64,000 nt of DNA from JAHBXE01 sp044222195 (GCA_044222195.1 JBGANS010000001.1:186001-250000), one strand, 5' to 3'; shown: positions 7,696 through 16,131, numbered from the stretch's first letter. The notes: generated from the sequence alone by a model not told the origin. A program made the numbers and translations.

Positions 7696-9860
7696 TGAAA
7701 GCTCCAGCACAGCTGGCGGGGATTGTCCTCCTGAGTTTGACGTGCGGCGCCGTGGCGCAGCCGGCGGGGGGAGTGCAGAAGGTCGGGTCGGTGGAGTACA
7801 AGAAGCTGGCGAGCCGGGAGGAGACGGAGAAGCGGATGCTGCAACTGCTGAATCCGCAGGCCGCGCGGTGGGGGAAGTGGTCGATGCTGACGTCGTTCGA
7901 CCACGACCGGAAGAAGGGGCCGAAACTGGCGGATGCGCTGGCGCCGGAGGAAGAGCTTTCGAAGATGAAGGTCAACGGACCGGGGCCGGACCTGAAGAAG
8001 GAGTACGCGGGGAAGAAGGGGTCGGTCGCGATCTGGCGGAATGTCGGGGACATTGCCAATCGCGTGATCGACTTCAAGATTCTCGAGGACAAGGACCTGG
8101 TGGAGGATGTGCAGGGGTACCTGTACGGGACGGTCGAGGTGGACAAGGCGGTGACGCTGGATGTGACGATGGGGTCGGACGATGGGCTGCGGTTCTGGCT
8201 CAACGGGAAGCTGCTGGTTGATAAGGATGTGCTGCGCGGGCTGGATCCGGAGGAGGATCGCGTGCGCCTGGACCTGCAACCGGGCGTGAACCACATGCTG
8301 GCGAAGATCAGCCAGGTCAAGGGCGGGTACGAGTACCAGATCAACTGCAAGGTCCCGATGGACCCGTTCCAGGAGACGCAGCTCCAGTACCTGCTCGACC
8401 GCGACTTCCCGAAGGCAGAGGAGGATCGGTACTACCGGGCGCTGACGGTGGCGACGCCGCAGGATGTGGTGCTGGAAACGGGCGGGATGGACATCCTGCC
8501 GCCCAACGAGAAGGGCGAGTGCCTGCCGATCATGTGCACGCGGCGGGGGGATGTGTTCATCGTGGAGGGTGCGTACGACGATCCGCCGTTTTCGGCGAAG
8601 TTCAAGAAGTTCGCCTCGGGGCTGCATGAGCCGCTGGGGCTCGCGGTGCGGATCGAGAACGGGAAGACGGCGGTGTACTGCACGCAGCGGGGCGAGGTCA
8701 CGAAGCTGGTGGATGAAAACGGGGACGGTGTCGCGGACATCTATTCGACGTTCGCGGATGGGTGGGGTGTCTCGGGCAACTACCACGAGTTCGCGTTCGG
8801 GCCGAAGTTTGACCGCGAGGGGAACGCGTGGGTGACGCTGAATGTCGGGTTCTGCGGCGGGCTGGGCAAGTCGATCGTGCCGCTGCGCGGGTGGGCGCTG
8901 AAGTTCTCGCCCGAGGGCGTGATGACGAAAGTGTGCGATGGGCTGCGGTCGCCCAACGGCATCGGCGAGTTCACGGATGGGACAATGTTCTACCTGGACA
9001 ACCAGGGGGACTACGTGGGCACCAACCGCATGTCGCAGCTGGCGCCGGGATCGTGGGCGGGGCATCCGGCGGGGCTGGGGTGGCGCGACAACTGGAAGAA
9101 GGGGGACCCGTTCCCGCCGATCCAGCCGGCGACGGTGTGGTTCCCGTACAAGAAGATGGGGCAGTCAACGGCGGACTTCCTGCTGTATGACACCGAGGGT
9201 CGGCAGACACTGCCGCAGGTGAATGAAGCGCTGAAGGCGGGGAAGTTCGGGCCCTTTGCCGGGCAGGTGTTCTGCGGGGATCAGACGCTGTGCATTGTGA
9301 GCCGCGTGTTCCTGGAGAAGGTGGACGGCGTGTACCAGGGGGCGTGCTTCCCGTTCCGGAGCGGGCTGGATTGCGGCGTGAACCGGCTGTGCTGGGCGGG
9401 GGATGGGTCGATGTTTGTCGGGCAGACCGATCGCGGGTGGGGCTCGACGGGGCGGCTGCGGCAGGGGCTGCAGCGGATCGTGTGGACGGGCGGAGTGCCC
9501 TTTGAAGTGCTGACGATGAAGGTGACGACGGATGGATTCCTGCTGAACTTCACGCAGGATGTGGACCAGGCCGCCGCGGCGAACCCGGCGTCGTACGCGA
9601 TGATCAGCTACACGTACGAGCATCACCCGGAGTACGGGTCGGACGAAATGGAGAAGGCGAAGCAGACGGTGGCGGGGGTGGAGGTGGTGGATGCGCGCAC
9701 GGTGAAGCTGAAGATAGATTCGCTGCGGTATGGCGGGATGGGGTATGTGCATGAACTGACGATGCCGGGGGTGCGGTCCGCGGCGGGCGGGAAGCTGCTG
9801 CACGATGTGGCGTACTACACGGTGCAGAGGGTGCCGGGGAAGAGCACGGCGGCGAAGTGA
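7695..9860 (+). CDS. Secreted PA14-like/beta-propeller protein, dehydrogenase-like
   Basis: A 721-residue exported protein overlapping the cytochrome stop by one base, with GGAGGTG just upstream. Signal peptide 1-22. Residues about 70-180 resemble a PA14-like module (VEVDKAVTLDVTMGSDDGLRFWLNG). Residues about 230-600 form a six-bladed propeller-like region related to sorbosone-dehydrogenase and 'membrane-bound dehydrogenase' proteins common in Planctomycetes (KFASGLHEPLGLAVR, DGLRSPNGIGEF, NQGDYVGTNR). The C-terminal 120 residues are a beta domain (LKIDSLRYGGMGYVHEL). There is no CxxCH motif, so any redox chemistry would depend on the partner upstream. Enzyme activity is inferred from family resemblance only. 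Confidence 0.75.
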   Translation: MKAPAQLAGIVLLSLTCGAVAQPAGGVQKVGSVEYKKLASREETEKRMLQLLNPQAARWGKWSMLTSFDHDRKKGPKLADALAPEEELSKMKVNGPGPDLKKEYAGKKGSVAIWRNVGDIANRVIDFKILEDKDLVEDVQGYLYGTVEVDKAVTLDVTMGSDDGLRFWLNGKLLVDKDVLRGLDPEEDRVRLDLQPGVNHMLAKISQVKGGYEYQINCKVPMDPFQETQLQYLLDRDFPKAEEDRYYRALTVATPQDVVLETGGMDILPPNEKGECLPIMCTRRGDVFIVEGAYDDPPFSAKFKKFASGLHEPLGLAVRIENGKTAVYCTQRGEVTKLVDENGDGVADIYSTFADGWGVSGNYHEFAFGPKFDREGNAWVTLNVGFCGGLGKSIVPLRGWALKFSPEGVMTKVCDGLRSPNGIGEFTDGTMFYLDNQGDYVGTNRMSQLAPGSWAGHPAGLGWRDNWKKGDPFPPIQPATVWFPYKKMGQSTADFLLYDTEGRQTLPQVNEALKAGKFGPFAGQVFCGDQTLCIVSRVFLEKVDGVYQGACFPFRSGLDCGVNRLCWAGDGSMFVGQTDRGWGSTGRLRQGLQRIVWTGGVPFEVLTMKVTTDGFLLNFTQDVDQAAAANPASYAMISYTYEHHPEYGSDEMEKAKQTVAGVEVVDARTVKLKIDSLRYGGMGYVHELTMPGVRSAAGGKLLHDVAYYTVQRVPGKSTAAK

Positions 9861-10256
9861 AGAGGGTTGAACGCGGAGGGCGCGAGACCAGGGTTATCCG
9901 CCGGACCAGTTATGTGCGTACTTTGACTCGGAACGCAGGAACAGAAACTGCCACACATTTGGATGAATGGATTCCGCCAAGCCCCGCGGGTTGCACGAGC
10001 ACTCCTTCGGAGTGCGTTTCTGGGGAACTCGACTATCCGGGGGTGTCGCTCGAAGACTCGCTCCACGCCCCGGCTACTGGCGGCCAGCCCTTCGGGCTGA
10101 AGGGAGTGGTTTTGCGGGGCTGGATGAAAGCGGGGCTTGATGAAAACAGGGCTGGATGAAAGCGGGGTTTGATGAAAGCGGGGCTGGGTGAAAGCGGGGC
10201 TGGATGAATACAGACGGATTCTGAGAGGTTCTGCGTTCACCGGAGTTCGTCTGTGA
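9861..10256. other. Repeat-rich intergenic region
   Basis: No gene in about 400 bases. It contains two tight hairpins with TTC loops, GCACTCC/GGAGTGC (9999-10015) and CAGCCC/GGGCTG (10085-10099), followed by a 16-bp tandem repeat array (10114-10209). It separates the plus-strand propeller gene from the 3-prime end of the minus-strand sulfotransferase gene, so it is a convergent spacer. Confidence 0.6.
10114..10209. repeat. Tandem repeat, six 16-bp units
   Basis: Six uninterrupted units with consensus GCGGGGCTGGATGAAA occupy 10114-10129, 10130-10145, 10146-10161, 10162-10177, 10178-10193 and 10194-10209. Each differs from the consensus at no more than about two positions. There are no spacers, so it is a minisatellite, not CRISPR. 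Confidence 0.9.
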
Positions 10257-11048
10257 TTATCTGAGTTGGTTTGCGTGATCTGGGGCGGCCTTGGTTGGAA
10301 AAGAGATAGCGGATTGAGGAGCGAGGATGGTGTCGCCGCGGACGCGGGCGTTGAAGAGGGTGAGGGCGTAGTGGTAGAGGTCGAGGTCGAGGGCGTTGGA
10401 CTGGCGGATGAGGTCGAGATCGGCGGGGGAGAGGTCGGATTGCTTGAGTCGGTTGGTGGAGGTATTGGTGCGGGGGAAGGTCTTGGTGCGCCAGTTGAGG
10501 CGGGCCCGGAAGTAGGCCATTGACTCGTCAAAGCGTTCGGTGATGCCGATGAGCATGCCGTCGAGGTGGGCCTTGGCCTGCGTGAGCATGTCGGGGGTGA
10601 CGGCGCCGAAGGGGAGGTCGGCGTTGCGGAGGCTGGTCAGGGCGCGGGTCATGAAGTTGTCGAGCTCGACGGTGAGGCCGCGGCGGATGCACTCGGAGAG
10701 CGAGAGGTCTTTGACGGCTTCGTGAAGGAAGTGGTCTTCGCGTTCACGGAGGTGGGAGTAGTAGGAAAGGATGCGCTCAACCGGGTCGCGGAGCATGGTC
10801 ATGTAGACGGAGGGGCATGGCAGGAGTTCGTGGACGCCGTAGTACATGTGGCCTTCGACGAGGGAGTAGGTGGCGCGGGTTTCGAGAGGGATGGAGCGGA
10901 GCCAGGTTGTGTCCTTGACGGGGTTGACGATCCAGAAGGTGGGAGTGCGGCCGGCTTCTTTGAGGAGAACTTCGCGCAGGGACATGCCGGCGGTCTTGGG
11001 GAGATGGATGAAGATGAGGGTGAAGGGGTTTGTGCGGAAAAGCTTCAT
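10257..11048 (-). CDS. Sulfotransferase family protein
   Basis: Predicted PAPS-dependent sulfotransferase of 263 residues. The 5-prime phosphosulfate loop is HLPKTAGMSL near residue 13. The 3-prime phosphate-binding motif LRDPVERILSYYSHLR follows near residue 90. Length fits the Sulfotransfer_2-type family that modifies glycans. The ATG at 11048 is used because it puts the P-loop in its usual N-terminal place; the frame extends to 11138 but that extension is encoded by a dispersed CGCAGAG repeat. The acceptor is unknown and no polysaccharide locus is adjacent. Confidence 0.8.
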   Translation of the reverse strand: MKLFRTNPFTLIFIHLPKTAGMSLREVLLKEAGRTPTFWIVNPVKDTTWLRSIPLETRATYSLVEGHMYYGVHELLPCPSVYMTMLRDPVERILSYYSHLREREDHFLHEAVKDLSLSECIRRGLTVELDNFMTRALTSLRNADLPFGAVTPDMLTQAKAHLDGMLIGITERFDESMAYFRARLNWRTKTFPRTNTSTNRLKQSDLSPADLDLIRQSNALDLDLYHYALTLFNARVRGDTILAPQSAISFPTKAAPDHANQLR

Positions 11049-11116
11049 GGGATGATGCGAGTTTGGAGAGCAGACGATAGTGAATCTACGCGCTGAAGAC
11101 ATGCTGAAGAAGAATT

Positions 11117-11194
11117 GAACGCAGAGGTCGCAGAGCACGCAGAGGGGAACACGACGAAAGGAAAGGACGTTCGTGCTGTGCGTTCTTGGCGTTC
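11117..11194. repeat. Short inverted CGCAGAG-type element
   Basis: The left arm GAACGCAGAGGTCGCAGAGC begins at 11117. It pairs imperfectly with the reverse complement of about 11165-11194 (arms share GAACGC..AG..CGCA.AGCACG). Same repeat family as 14499-14634 and 16883-17034, but with a much shorter core. It lies between two divergent start codons, not after a stop. Confidence 0.6.
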
Positions 11195-11290
11195 ATTGCC
11201 TTCACAAATTCTCTTGTTTGGGAGTAGAACGGGGGTAGGACAAATGGGAGCGACCCGGGCGGATTGCGCGAGCGGTTCTGGGGTGGGCGC

Positions 11291-11296
11291 TACACT
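11291..11296 (+). promoter_or_regulatory. Leaderless -10 element TACACT for FIST gene
   Basis: TACACT ends six bases before the ATG at 11303, so transcription would begin at or next to the start codon. No ribosome-binding site is present. Confidence 0.6.
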
Positions 11297-11302
11297 GGTT
11301 TG

Positions 11303-12583
11303 ATGGCGTCGACGACTTCTACGGGTGTGTTGAAGGTGGCCTCGGGCGTGTCGGGCCTGGCGGACTCGGCGAAGGCCGTGGAGCAGGTGTGCTCGCAGTG
11401 TGCCTCGGGGCTGGGCGAGGGGATGACGCACCTGGCGATGCTGTTTCTGACGTCGCACCACATTGCACGGGCGGAGGAGATCGCGAAGGCGGTTCGGAAA
11501 GAGCTGCAGGTCGAATGCCTGGTGGGGGTTTCAGCGGAGGGCGTGGTGGGGGGACGGGTGGAGGTGGAGCGATCGCCGGGGGTGTCGCTGTTGGCGGCGC
11601 GGCTGCCGGGGGTTTCGCTGGTGCCGTTTGCGACGGACGAGATTCTGCCGTACGACGATACGACGGCGGAAGGGCTGGCCAAACTGTCGCGCGGCTTTGG
11701 GGCGGATGAGGCGCTGCGAGCGAGCTTTGTATTTGCGGATCCGTTCAGCGTGCCGGCGGGCGGGCTGGTGAACGCGATGAACCGGGCGCGGGCGCACGGG
11801 CGAATCGGGTCGATCATCGGGGGGCTGGCGTCGGCGTCGGAGAAGGCGAACGGGAATGCGCTGATCCTGGATGATGCGGTGTATCGGGCGGGGCTGGTGG
11901 GGGTGAGCCTGCGGGGGCCGGTGCGGGTGGACACGGTGGTGAGCCAGGGCTGCCGCGCGGTGGGACCCAACTTTGTGGTGACCAAGGCGCGGAAGAACGT
12001 GATTCTGACGCTGGGAGGGCGGCCGGCGCTGCAGGTGGTGCGGGAGCTGGTGGAATCGCTTTCGGAAGAGGACCAGGAGCTGCTGAAGAAGGGGCTCTTT
12101 GTCGGGCGGGTGATTGATGAGTACAAGGATCGTTTCGGGCGCGGGGACTTTCTGATTCGCAATGTGGTGGGCGTGGAAGAAACGAACCAGGCGATTGCGA
12201 TCGCGGAAGTGCTGCGGGTGGGGCAGACGATCCGGTTTCATCTGCGGGATGCGAAGACGGCGGACGAGGACCTGGCGCTGCTGCTCGATGCGCAGCAACT
12301 GCGGGAGCCGCCGGTGGGGGGGCTCCTGATTACGTGCAACAGCCGGGGGACGAGGCTTTTTGATAAGCCGCATCACGACGCCGCGGCGATCGCGAAGGCG
12401 TTTTCACCGGCGCCGTCGGGCGAAGATGCGGCTCGGGGGGGGATGGGGATTGATCCATCGGCGCCGAGCTTGCCGCTCGCGGGGTTTTTTGGCGCGGGTG
12501 AGATCGGGCCGATTGGCGAGCAGAGCTTTCTGCATGGGCATACGGCGTGTTTGGCGCTTTTCCGCGCCGAGCCGCGGGGTTAG
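11303..12583 (+). CDS. FIST N- and C-domain sensory protein
   Basis: FIST domains are predicted small-ligand sensory domains. This 426-residue protein has a FIST_N-like first half (LAMLFLTSHH, CLVGVSAEGVVG) and a FIST_C-like second half (FLIRNVVGVEETNQAIAIAE, then LITCNSRGTRLF and LAGFFGAGEIGPIG). There is no signal peptide and no attached output domain, so it probably acts as a stand-alone cytoplasmic sensor. The first ATG is preceded by TACACT at the leaderless spacing. It converges on the zinc-ribbon gene with four bases between stops. Confidence 0.8.
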   Translation: MASTTSTGVLKVASGVSGLADSAKAVEQVCSQCASGLGEGMTHLAMLFLTSHHIARAEEIAKAVRKELQVECLVGVSAEGVVGGRVEVERSPGVSLLAARLPGVSLVPFATDEILPYDDTTAEGLAKLSRGFGADEALRASFVFADPFSVPAGGLVNAMNRARAHGRIGSIIGGLASASEKANGNALILDDAVYRAGLVGVSLRGPVRVDTVVSQGCRAVGPNFVVTKARKNVILTLGGRPALQVVRELVESLSEEDQELLKKGLFVGRVIDEYKDRFGRGDFLIRNVVGVEETNQAIAIAEVLRVGQTIRFHLRDAKTADEDLALLLDAQQLREPPVGGLLITCNSRGTRLFDKPHHDAAAIAKAFSPAPSGEDAARGGMGIDPSAPSLPLAGFFGAGEIGPIGEQSFLHGHTACLALFRAEPRG

Positions 12584-12587
12584 AGGG

Positions 12588-13124
12588 TTAGATCCAGAGT
12601 GATCTGGAGTGCAGAAACGCAACGACTACCGCGACGACAAGGGATGCGGCCCAGACTTTGAGGAACCGCCAGAGCACGCGGCGGGGGCGCCGGCATGCGA
12701 GCCACATCGGCGCTGAGACGATGACCACCAACGGAATCGCTCGCACTTCGGAGGCCTCGGCATCGGCGGATGCGATCTGCGAAATCCGATTCCAACTGAA
12801 TCCCTGCATAAGCGGGGCGATGTGATATGCCACGCGAATCAGGATGGGATCTATCAATAGCAGGAGCGGGGAAAGGATCAGTACGGGAATGCCACTCCGG
12901 ATGGTCCGCTTGTGGTACCGGCGAATGGAGATCGTCTCGGTTGGAGGTGTTTCGTAGAACCGACCGCACTCGGGACAGCGTGGAGTTGGCCCTAGACCCG
13001 AGAGGTTGTAGTCGCAATCGATGCAGAGCCCGCTCGCAAACTTGGAGTGAACTCGCGGCACGCTGACGGAGCCATAGGCGGCGTTGAGCCAGAGGAGGAG
13101 TTGAATGAAGATGGCGGCGAACAC
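12588..13124 (-). CDS. Membrane protein with central zinc ribbon
   Basis: A 178-residue protein starting at a GTG four bases after the fumarylacetoacetase stop, so co-transcribed with it. One transmembrane helix near the N-terminus (IFIQLLLWLNAAYG) is followed by a four-cysteine zinc ribbon (CIDCDYNLSGLG...CPECG, about residues 35-60) and two or three further hydrophobic helices. It shares the ribbon with the paralogues at 29619-38138 but lacks their GWPxR extracytoplasmic domain and has the ribbon before the last helices rather than at the C-terminus. Function unknown. Confidence 0.65.
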   Translation of the reverse strand: MFAAIFIQLLLWLNAAYGSVSVPRVHSKFASGLCIDCDYNLSGLGPTPRCPECGRFYETPPTETISIRRYHKRTIRSGIPVLILSPLLLLIDPILIRVAYHIAPLMQGFSWNRISQIASADAEASEVRAIPLVVIVSAPMWLACRRPRRVLWRFLKVWAASLVVAVVVAFLHSRSLWI

Positions 13125-13128
13125 GTGA

Positions 13129-14475
13129 TCACGAGATCGCGGCAACGATTCTGCCTCTGCACTCCCCGAACCCGATTCTCCGGAACCCTTCTTTCTCGCA
13201 GTAGCCCTTGAGGACAACTTCGTCGCCGTCTGCGAGGAATGTGCGCGTTTCGCCGGAGGGGAGTTGCACGGGTTTGCGGGGGAGGGGTTTGCCATCCGAG
13301 CCGTTGCCTTGCCAGGTGAGTTCGAGGAGGCAGCCGCGTTCGGTGGGGCCGAGGCCGGAGACGGTGCCGCTGGCGAGGAGGTCGCCGGGCTGGAGGTTGC
13401 AGCCGTTGCTGGTGTGGTGGGTGAGCATCTGGGCGAGGGTCCAGTACATGTCTTTGAACGCGTTTGATTTGGAGAGGAGGATGGGTGAGAGGCCCTTGGT
13501 GCGCATCTGTTCGGACTGGAGGTGGACTTCGAGGGTGATGTCGAATCCGCCGCGGGATTGGTTGGATTCGTCGAAGAGGTAGGGGAGTGGCTTGGGGTCG
13601 CCGTCGGGACGTGTGTAGGCGGGGCAACGGAAGGGCTGGAGGGCTTCGAGTGGGACGATGAAGGGGGAGATGGTGGTGGCAAAGTTCTTGGCGAGGAACG
13701 GGCCGAGGGGCTGGTATTCCCACTTCTGAATGTCGCGTGCGGACCAGTCGTTGACGAGGCAGAGGCCGAGGATGTGCTGCTCGGCTTCGTGGATGGGGAC
13801 AGGGTGGCCGAGTTCGTTTCCGGGTCCGATGAAGAAGCCGACTTCGAGTTCGTAGTCGAGGAGTTTGCAGGGGCCGAAGGAGGGTGGGGCCTTTGGATCG
13901 GAGTCGGGGGGGGATTGCTGACCTGATGGGCGACGGATTTCTGTGCCGCTGGGGACGATGGAGGATGCGCGGCCGTGGTAGCCGATGGGGATGTGCTTGT
14001 AGTTGGGGAGGAGGGGGTTGTCGGGCCGGAACATGGAGCCGACGGTCGCGGCGTGGTGGATGGACGCGTAGAAGTCGGTGTAGTTGAGGGCGCGCATGGG
14101 GGAGAGGAATGGAGTTTCGGAGATGGGGCGGAGGGCTTTTTCGCGGAGGCGACGGGACTGCTGGCCGCCGGCGGTGGAGGTCATGAAGTCGCGGATGCGG
14201 GCGCGGAGGTTGTGCAGGAGTTCGGGCGGAGAAACGGCGGCGTCCCAGAAGGGGTAGCGGAGAATGTTCTTGAGGGGGGAGTCGTCGTCATCGAACATGC
14301 CGGCTTCGTTGAGGGAGGAGATGTCGATGACCTGGTCGCCGATGGCCATGCCGAGATGGCCGTGGGAGTGGCCGTGGTGGGTGGCTTCGAAGGCGCAGAG
14401 GGGGAGGTTTTCGAGTGGGAAGTCGGTGGAGGGATCGTTGGCGGAGTCGAGCCAGGATTTGAGTTCTGTGGGCAT
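13129..14475 (-). CDS. fahA: Fumarylacetoacetase
   Basis: Last enzyme of tyrosine and phenylalanine breakdown: hydrolyses 4-fumarylacetoacetate to fumarate and acetoacetate. The 448-residue length matches the family. Conserved segments are visible in order: the small N-terminal domain (ENLPLCAFE), NYTDFYAS, VGSMFRPDNPLLPNY, IPIGYHGRASS, the metal-site region LDYELEVGFFIG, LVNDWSARDIQKWEYQPLGPF, GTVSGLGP and the C-terminal RIGFGECRGRIV. No homogentisate dioxygenase gene is adjacent. The ATG at 14475 has TACCCT six bases upstream and no ribosome-binding site. Confidence 0.95.
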   Translation of the reverse strand: MPTELKSWLDSANDPSTDFPLENLPLCAFEATHHGHSHGHLGMAIGDQVIDISSLNEAGMFDDDDSPLKNILRYPFWDAAVSPPELLHNLRARIRDFMTSTAGGQQSRRLREKALRPISETPFLSPMRALNYTDFYASIHHAATVGSMFRPDNPLLPNYKHIPIGYHGRASSIVPSGTEIRRPSGQQSPPDSDPKAPPSFGPCKLLDYELEVGFFIGPGNELGHPVPIHEAEQHILGLCLVNDWSARDIQKWEYQPLGPFLAKNFATTISPFIVPLEALQPFRCPAYTRPDGDPKPLPYLFDESNQSRGGFDITLEVHLQSEQMRTKGLSPILLSKSNAFKDMYWTLAQMLTHHTSNGCNLQPGDLLASGTVSGLGPTERGCLLELTWQGNGSDGKPLPRKPVQLPSGETRTFLADGDEVVLKGYCEKEGFRRIGFGECRGRIVAAIS

Positions 14476-14481
14476 GGGGAG

Positions 14482-14487
14482 AGGGTA
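14482..14487 (-). promoter_or_regulatory. Leaderless -10 element TACCCT for fahA
   Basis: On the minus strand TACCCT is followed by CTCCCC and then the ATG at 14475. It lies between the start codon and the inverted-repeat element at 14499-14634. Confidence 0.55.
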
Positions 14488-14498
14488 TCCGAAGAACT

Positions 14499-14634
14499 CA
14501 CCGCAGAGGCGCAGAGGTCGCTGAGAAGGAACGAGAGTTGGGAATGGCCAGGCAGCCAGGAGTTGCCTGTTCTAGCTGCTCTTCCCACTTCTTGATCTGT
14601 CTTTTTCTCAGTGTCCTCTGCGCCTCTGCGGTGG
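14499..14634. repeat. MITE-like inverted-repeat element, CGCAGAG family
   Basis: The left arm starts CACCGCAGAGGCGCAGAGG at 14499 and continues TCGCTGAGAA. The right arm ends at 14634 and its reverse complement is identical for the first 19-20 bases and again at CTGAGAA. The 70-base core is itself partly self-complementary (GGGAA/TTCCC, AGGCA/TGCCT), so the whole 136-bp element can fold into one long hairpin. It lies 3 bases after the mgtE stop and 24 bases before the fahA start. It encodes nothing. Confidence 0.8.
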
Positions 14635-14637
14635 AAC

Positions 14638-16065
14638 TCAGAGCAGCGTGCCGCGGAGGATGAGGGTGGCGGCGGTGAGGTAGATGAGGACGCCGACGAC
14701 GTCGACGAGGGTGGCGACGAAGGGAGCGGAGCTGGTGGCGGGGTCGAGCTTGAGCTTCTTGAGGATGAAGGGGAGCATGCTGCCGATAAGGGTGCCCCAG
14801 AGGACGACGCCGAGGACGGCGACGCCGATGGTGATGGCGAGGATGTGGTAGTGCTGCTGGACGATGAGGCTGTCGGGCTTGAACGCGCCGCCGCTGTCGC
14901 GCTGGCGGAACCAGCCGAGCCAGCCCCAGATGTGGATTCGGAGAATGCCGATGAGGCCGAGGATCAGCCCGAGGAGGGCGCCGCTGGCGAGTTCGCGGCG
15001 GAAGACTTGCCACCACTGGCGGACGGTGATTTCACCGACGGCGAGGGCGCGGATGATGAGGGAGGTGGCCTGGGAGCCGCTGTTTCCGCCGCTGGAGACG
15101 ATGAGAGGGACGAAGGTGGAGAGGACGGCGGCCTGCTTGAGCTGGTCCTCGAAGCCGGCCATGGCGGTCTGGGTGAACATCTCGCCGATGAAGAGAACGG
15201 CGAGCCAGGTGACGCGCTTGCGGGCGAGGAGGAGGATGGGGGTGGCGAGGTAGGGCTCCTCGAGGGCCTGCATACCGCCCATCTTCTGCATGCTCTCGGT
15301 GGCCTGCTGCTGGGCGACGTCGATGACGTCGTCCACGGTGACGATGCCGACGAGCGCGCCGCGGGTGTCGACCACGGGGAGGGCGGTGCGGTCGTACTTG
15401 GCCATGAGCTGGACGGCTTCGGATTGAGGCTGGTCGGCGCGGAGGCTGTGGAAGGAACGGTTCATCAGCGACTCGACGAGGGCCTCGGGCTCGGAGAGCA
15501 GGACCTGGCGGAGGCGGATGTCGTCGATGAGCTTGCCGGATTCGTCGACGACGTAGAGGACGTTGATGGTCTCGGCGTCGCGGCCGGTCCGACGGATGTG
15601 CTCGAGGGCGCGGGCGCAGGTCCACTCGGGTCGGATGCGGATGTAGTCGGGCGTCATCAGGCGGCCGACGGTGCCGGGCGGGTAGCCGAGGATGGCCTGG
15701 GTGACCTTGCGTGATTCGGCGGAGAGGGAGGCGATGATCTTCTGGGCGACCTCGGCGGGGAGTTCGTCGAGGACCTTGACGCGGTCGTCGGGGCTCATGG
15801 CCTCGACGATGCGGAGGGCGTCTTCACCCATTCGCTTGACGAGCACTTCCTGTTTTTCGGGGGCGATGTAGCTGAAGACCTGGGCGGCGTCGTCTCGCTG
15901 CAGGAAGCGGAAGGCGATGGCGGCCTCGGCGGGGTCGAGCTCGCCGAGGATGTCGGCGACGTCGGCGAAGGGGATCTCGTGGAGGATCTCGCGGAGTTCG
16001 GTGTAGCGGCCCTCGAGGATCAGCTCGTGGACTTCGGGCTGGAGGAGGAGGGCGGTGGGGTTCAC
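14638..16065 (-). CDS. mgtE: Magnesium transporter MgtE
   Basis: Mg2+ channel/transporter in the inner membrane. The 475-residue product shows the family order: an N-terminal helical superhelix domain (LPAEVAQKIIASL), two CBS domains (INVLYVVDESGKL; DRTALPVVDTRGALVGIVTVDDVIDV), a linking helix and a five-helix membrane domain containing the signature PLIVSSGGNSGSQA, with an N-terminal cytoplasmic half that gates on Mg2+. The GTG at 16065 is chosen because the protein upstream of it would run antisense through the deacetylase gene; its ribosome-binding site is poor. The stop codon is followed after 3 bases by an inverted-repeat element. Confidence 0.93.
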   Translation of the reverse strand: MNPTALLLQPEVHELILEGRYTELREILHEIPFADVADILGELDPAEAAIAFRFLQRDDAAQVFSYIAPEKQEVLVKRMGEDALRIVEAMSPDDRVKVLDELPAEVAQKIIASLSAESRKVTQAILGYPPGTVGRLMTPDYIRIRPEWTCARALEHIRRTGRDAETINVLYVVDESGKLIDDIRLRQVLLSEPEALVESLMNRSFHSLRADQPQSEAVQLMAKYDRTALPVVDTRGALVGIVTVDDVIDVAQQQATESMQKMGGMQALEEPYLATPILLLARKRVTWLAVLFIGEMFTQTAMAGFEDQLKQAAVLSTFVPLIVSSGGNSGSQATSLIIRALAVGEITVRQWWQVFRRELASGALLGLILGLIGILRIHIWGWLGWFRQRDSGGAFKPDSLIVQQHYHILAITIGVAVLGVVLWGTLIGSMLPFILKKLKLDPATSSAPFVATLVDVVGVLIYLTAATLILRGTLL

Positions 16066-16099
16066 GGGGATATCAAAGGAGGGCTGAGGGGGGGAGGAA

Positions 16100-16131
16100 G
16101 TGACGCAGTGACGGAGTGACGGAGTGACGGA
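16100..16131. repeat. 8-bp tandem repeat upstream of mgtE
   Basis: Four contiguous copies of GTGACGSA (one GTGACGCA, three GTGACGGA), followed by the degenerate GTACGACGGAGTGG. It lies 35 bases before the mgtE start and 15 bases after the deacetylase stop, so it is within whatever leader mgtE has. Confidence 0.75.

Noticed and set aside
4762..7710. Large minus-strand open frames across the cytochrome gene
   Set aside because: Arg/Pro/His-rich antisense frames typical of GC-rich DNA; the plus strand has five haem motifs.
10114..10209. Possible CRISPR array
   Set aside because: The 16-bp units are directly contiguous with no variable spacers and no cas genes.
11049..11138. N-terminal extension of the sulfotransferase
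   Set aside because: Encoded by a dispersed repeat; the P-loop motif is properly placed only from the ATG at 11048.
13264..14595. Plus-strand frames across fahA
   Set aside because: Glu/Gly/Val-rich antisense frames; the minus strand matches fumarylacetoacetase throughout.
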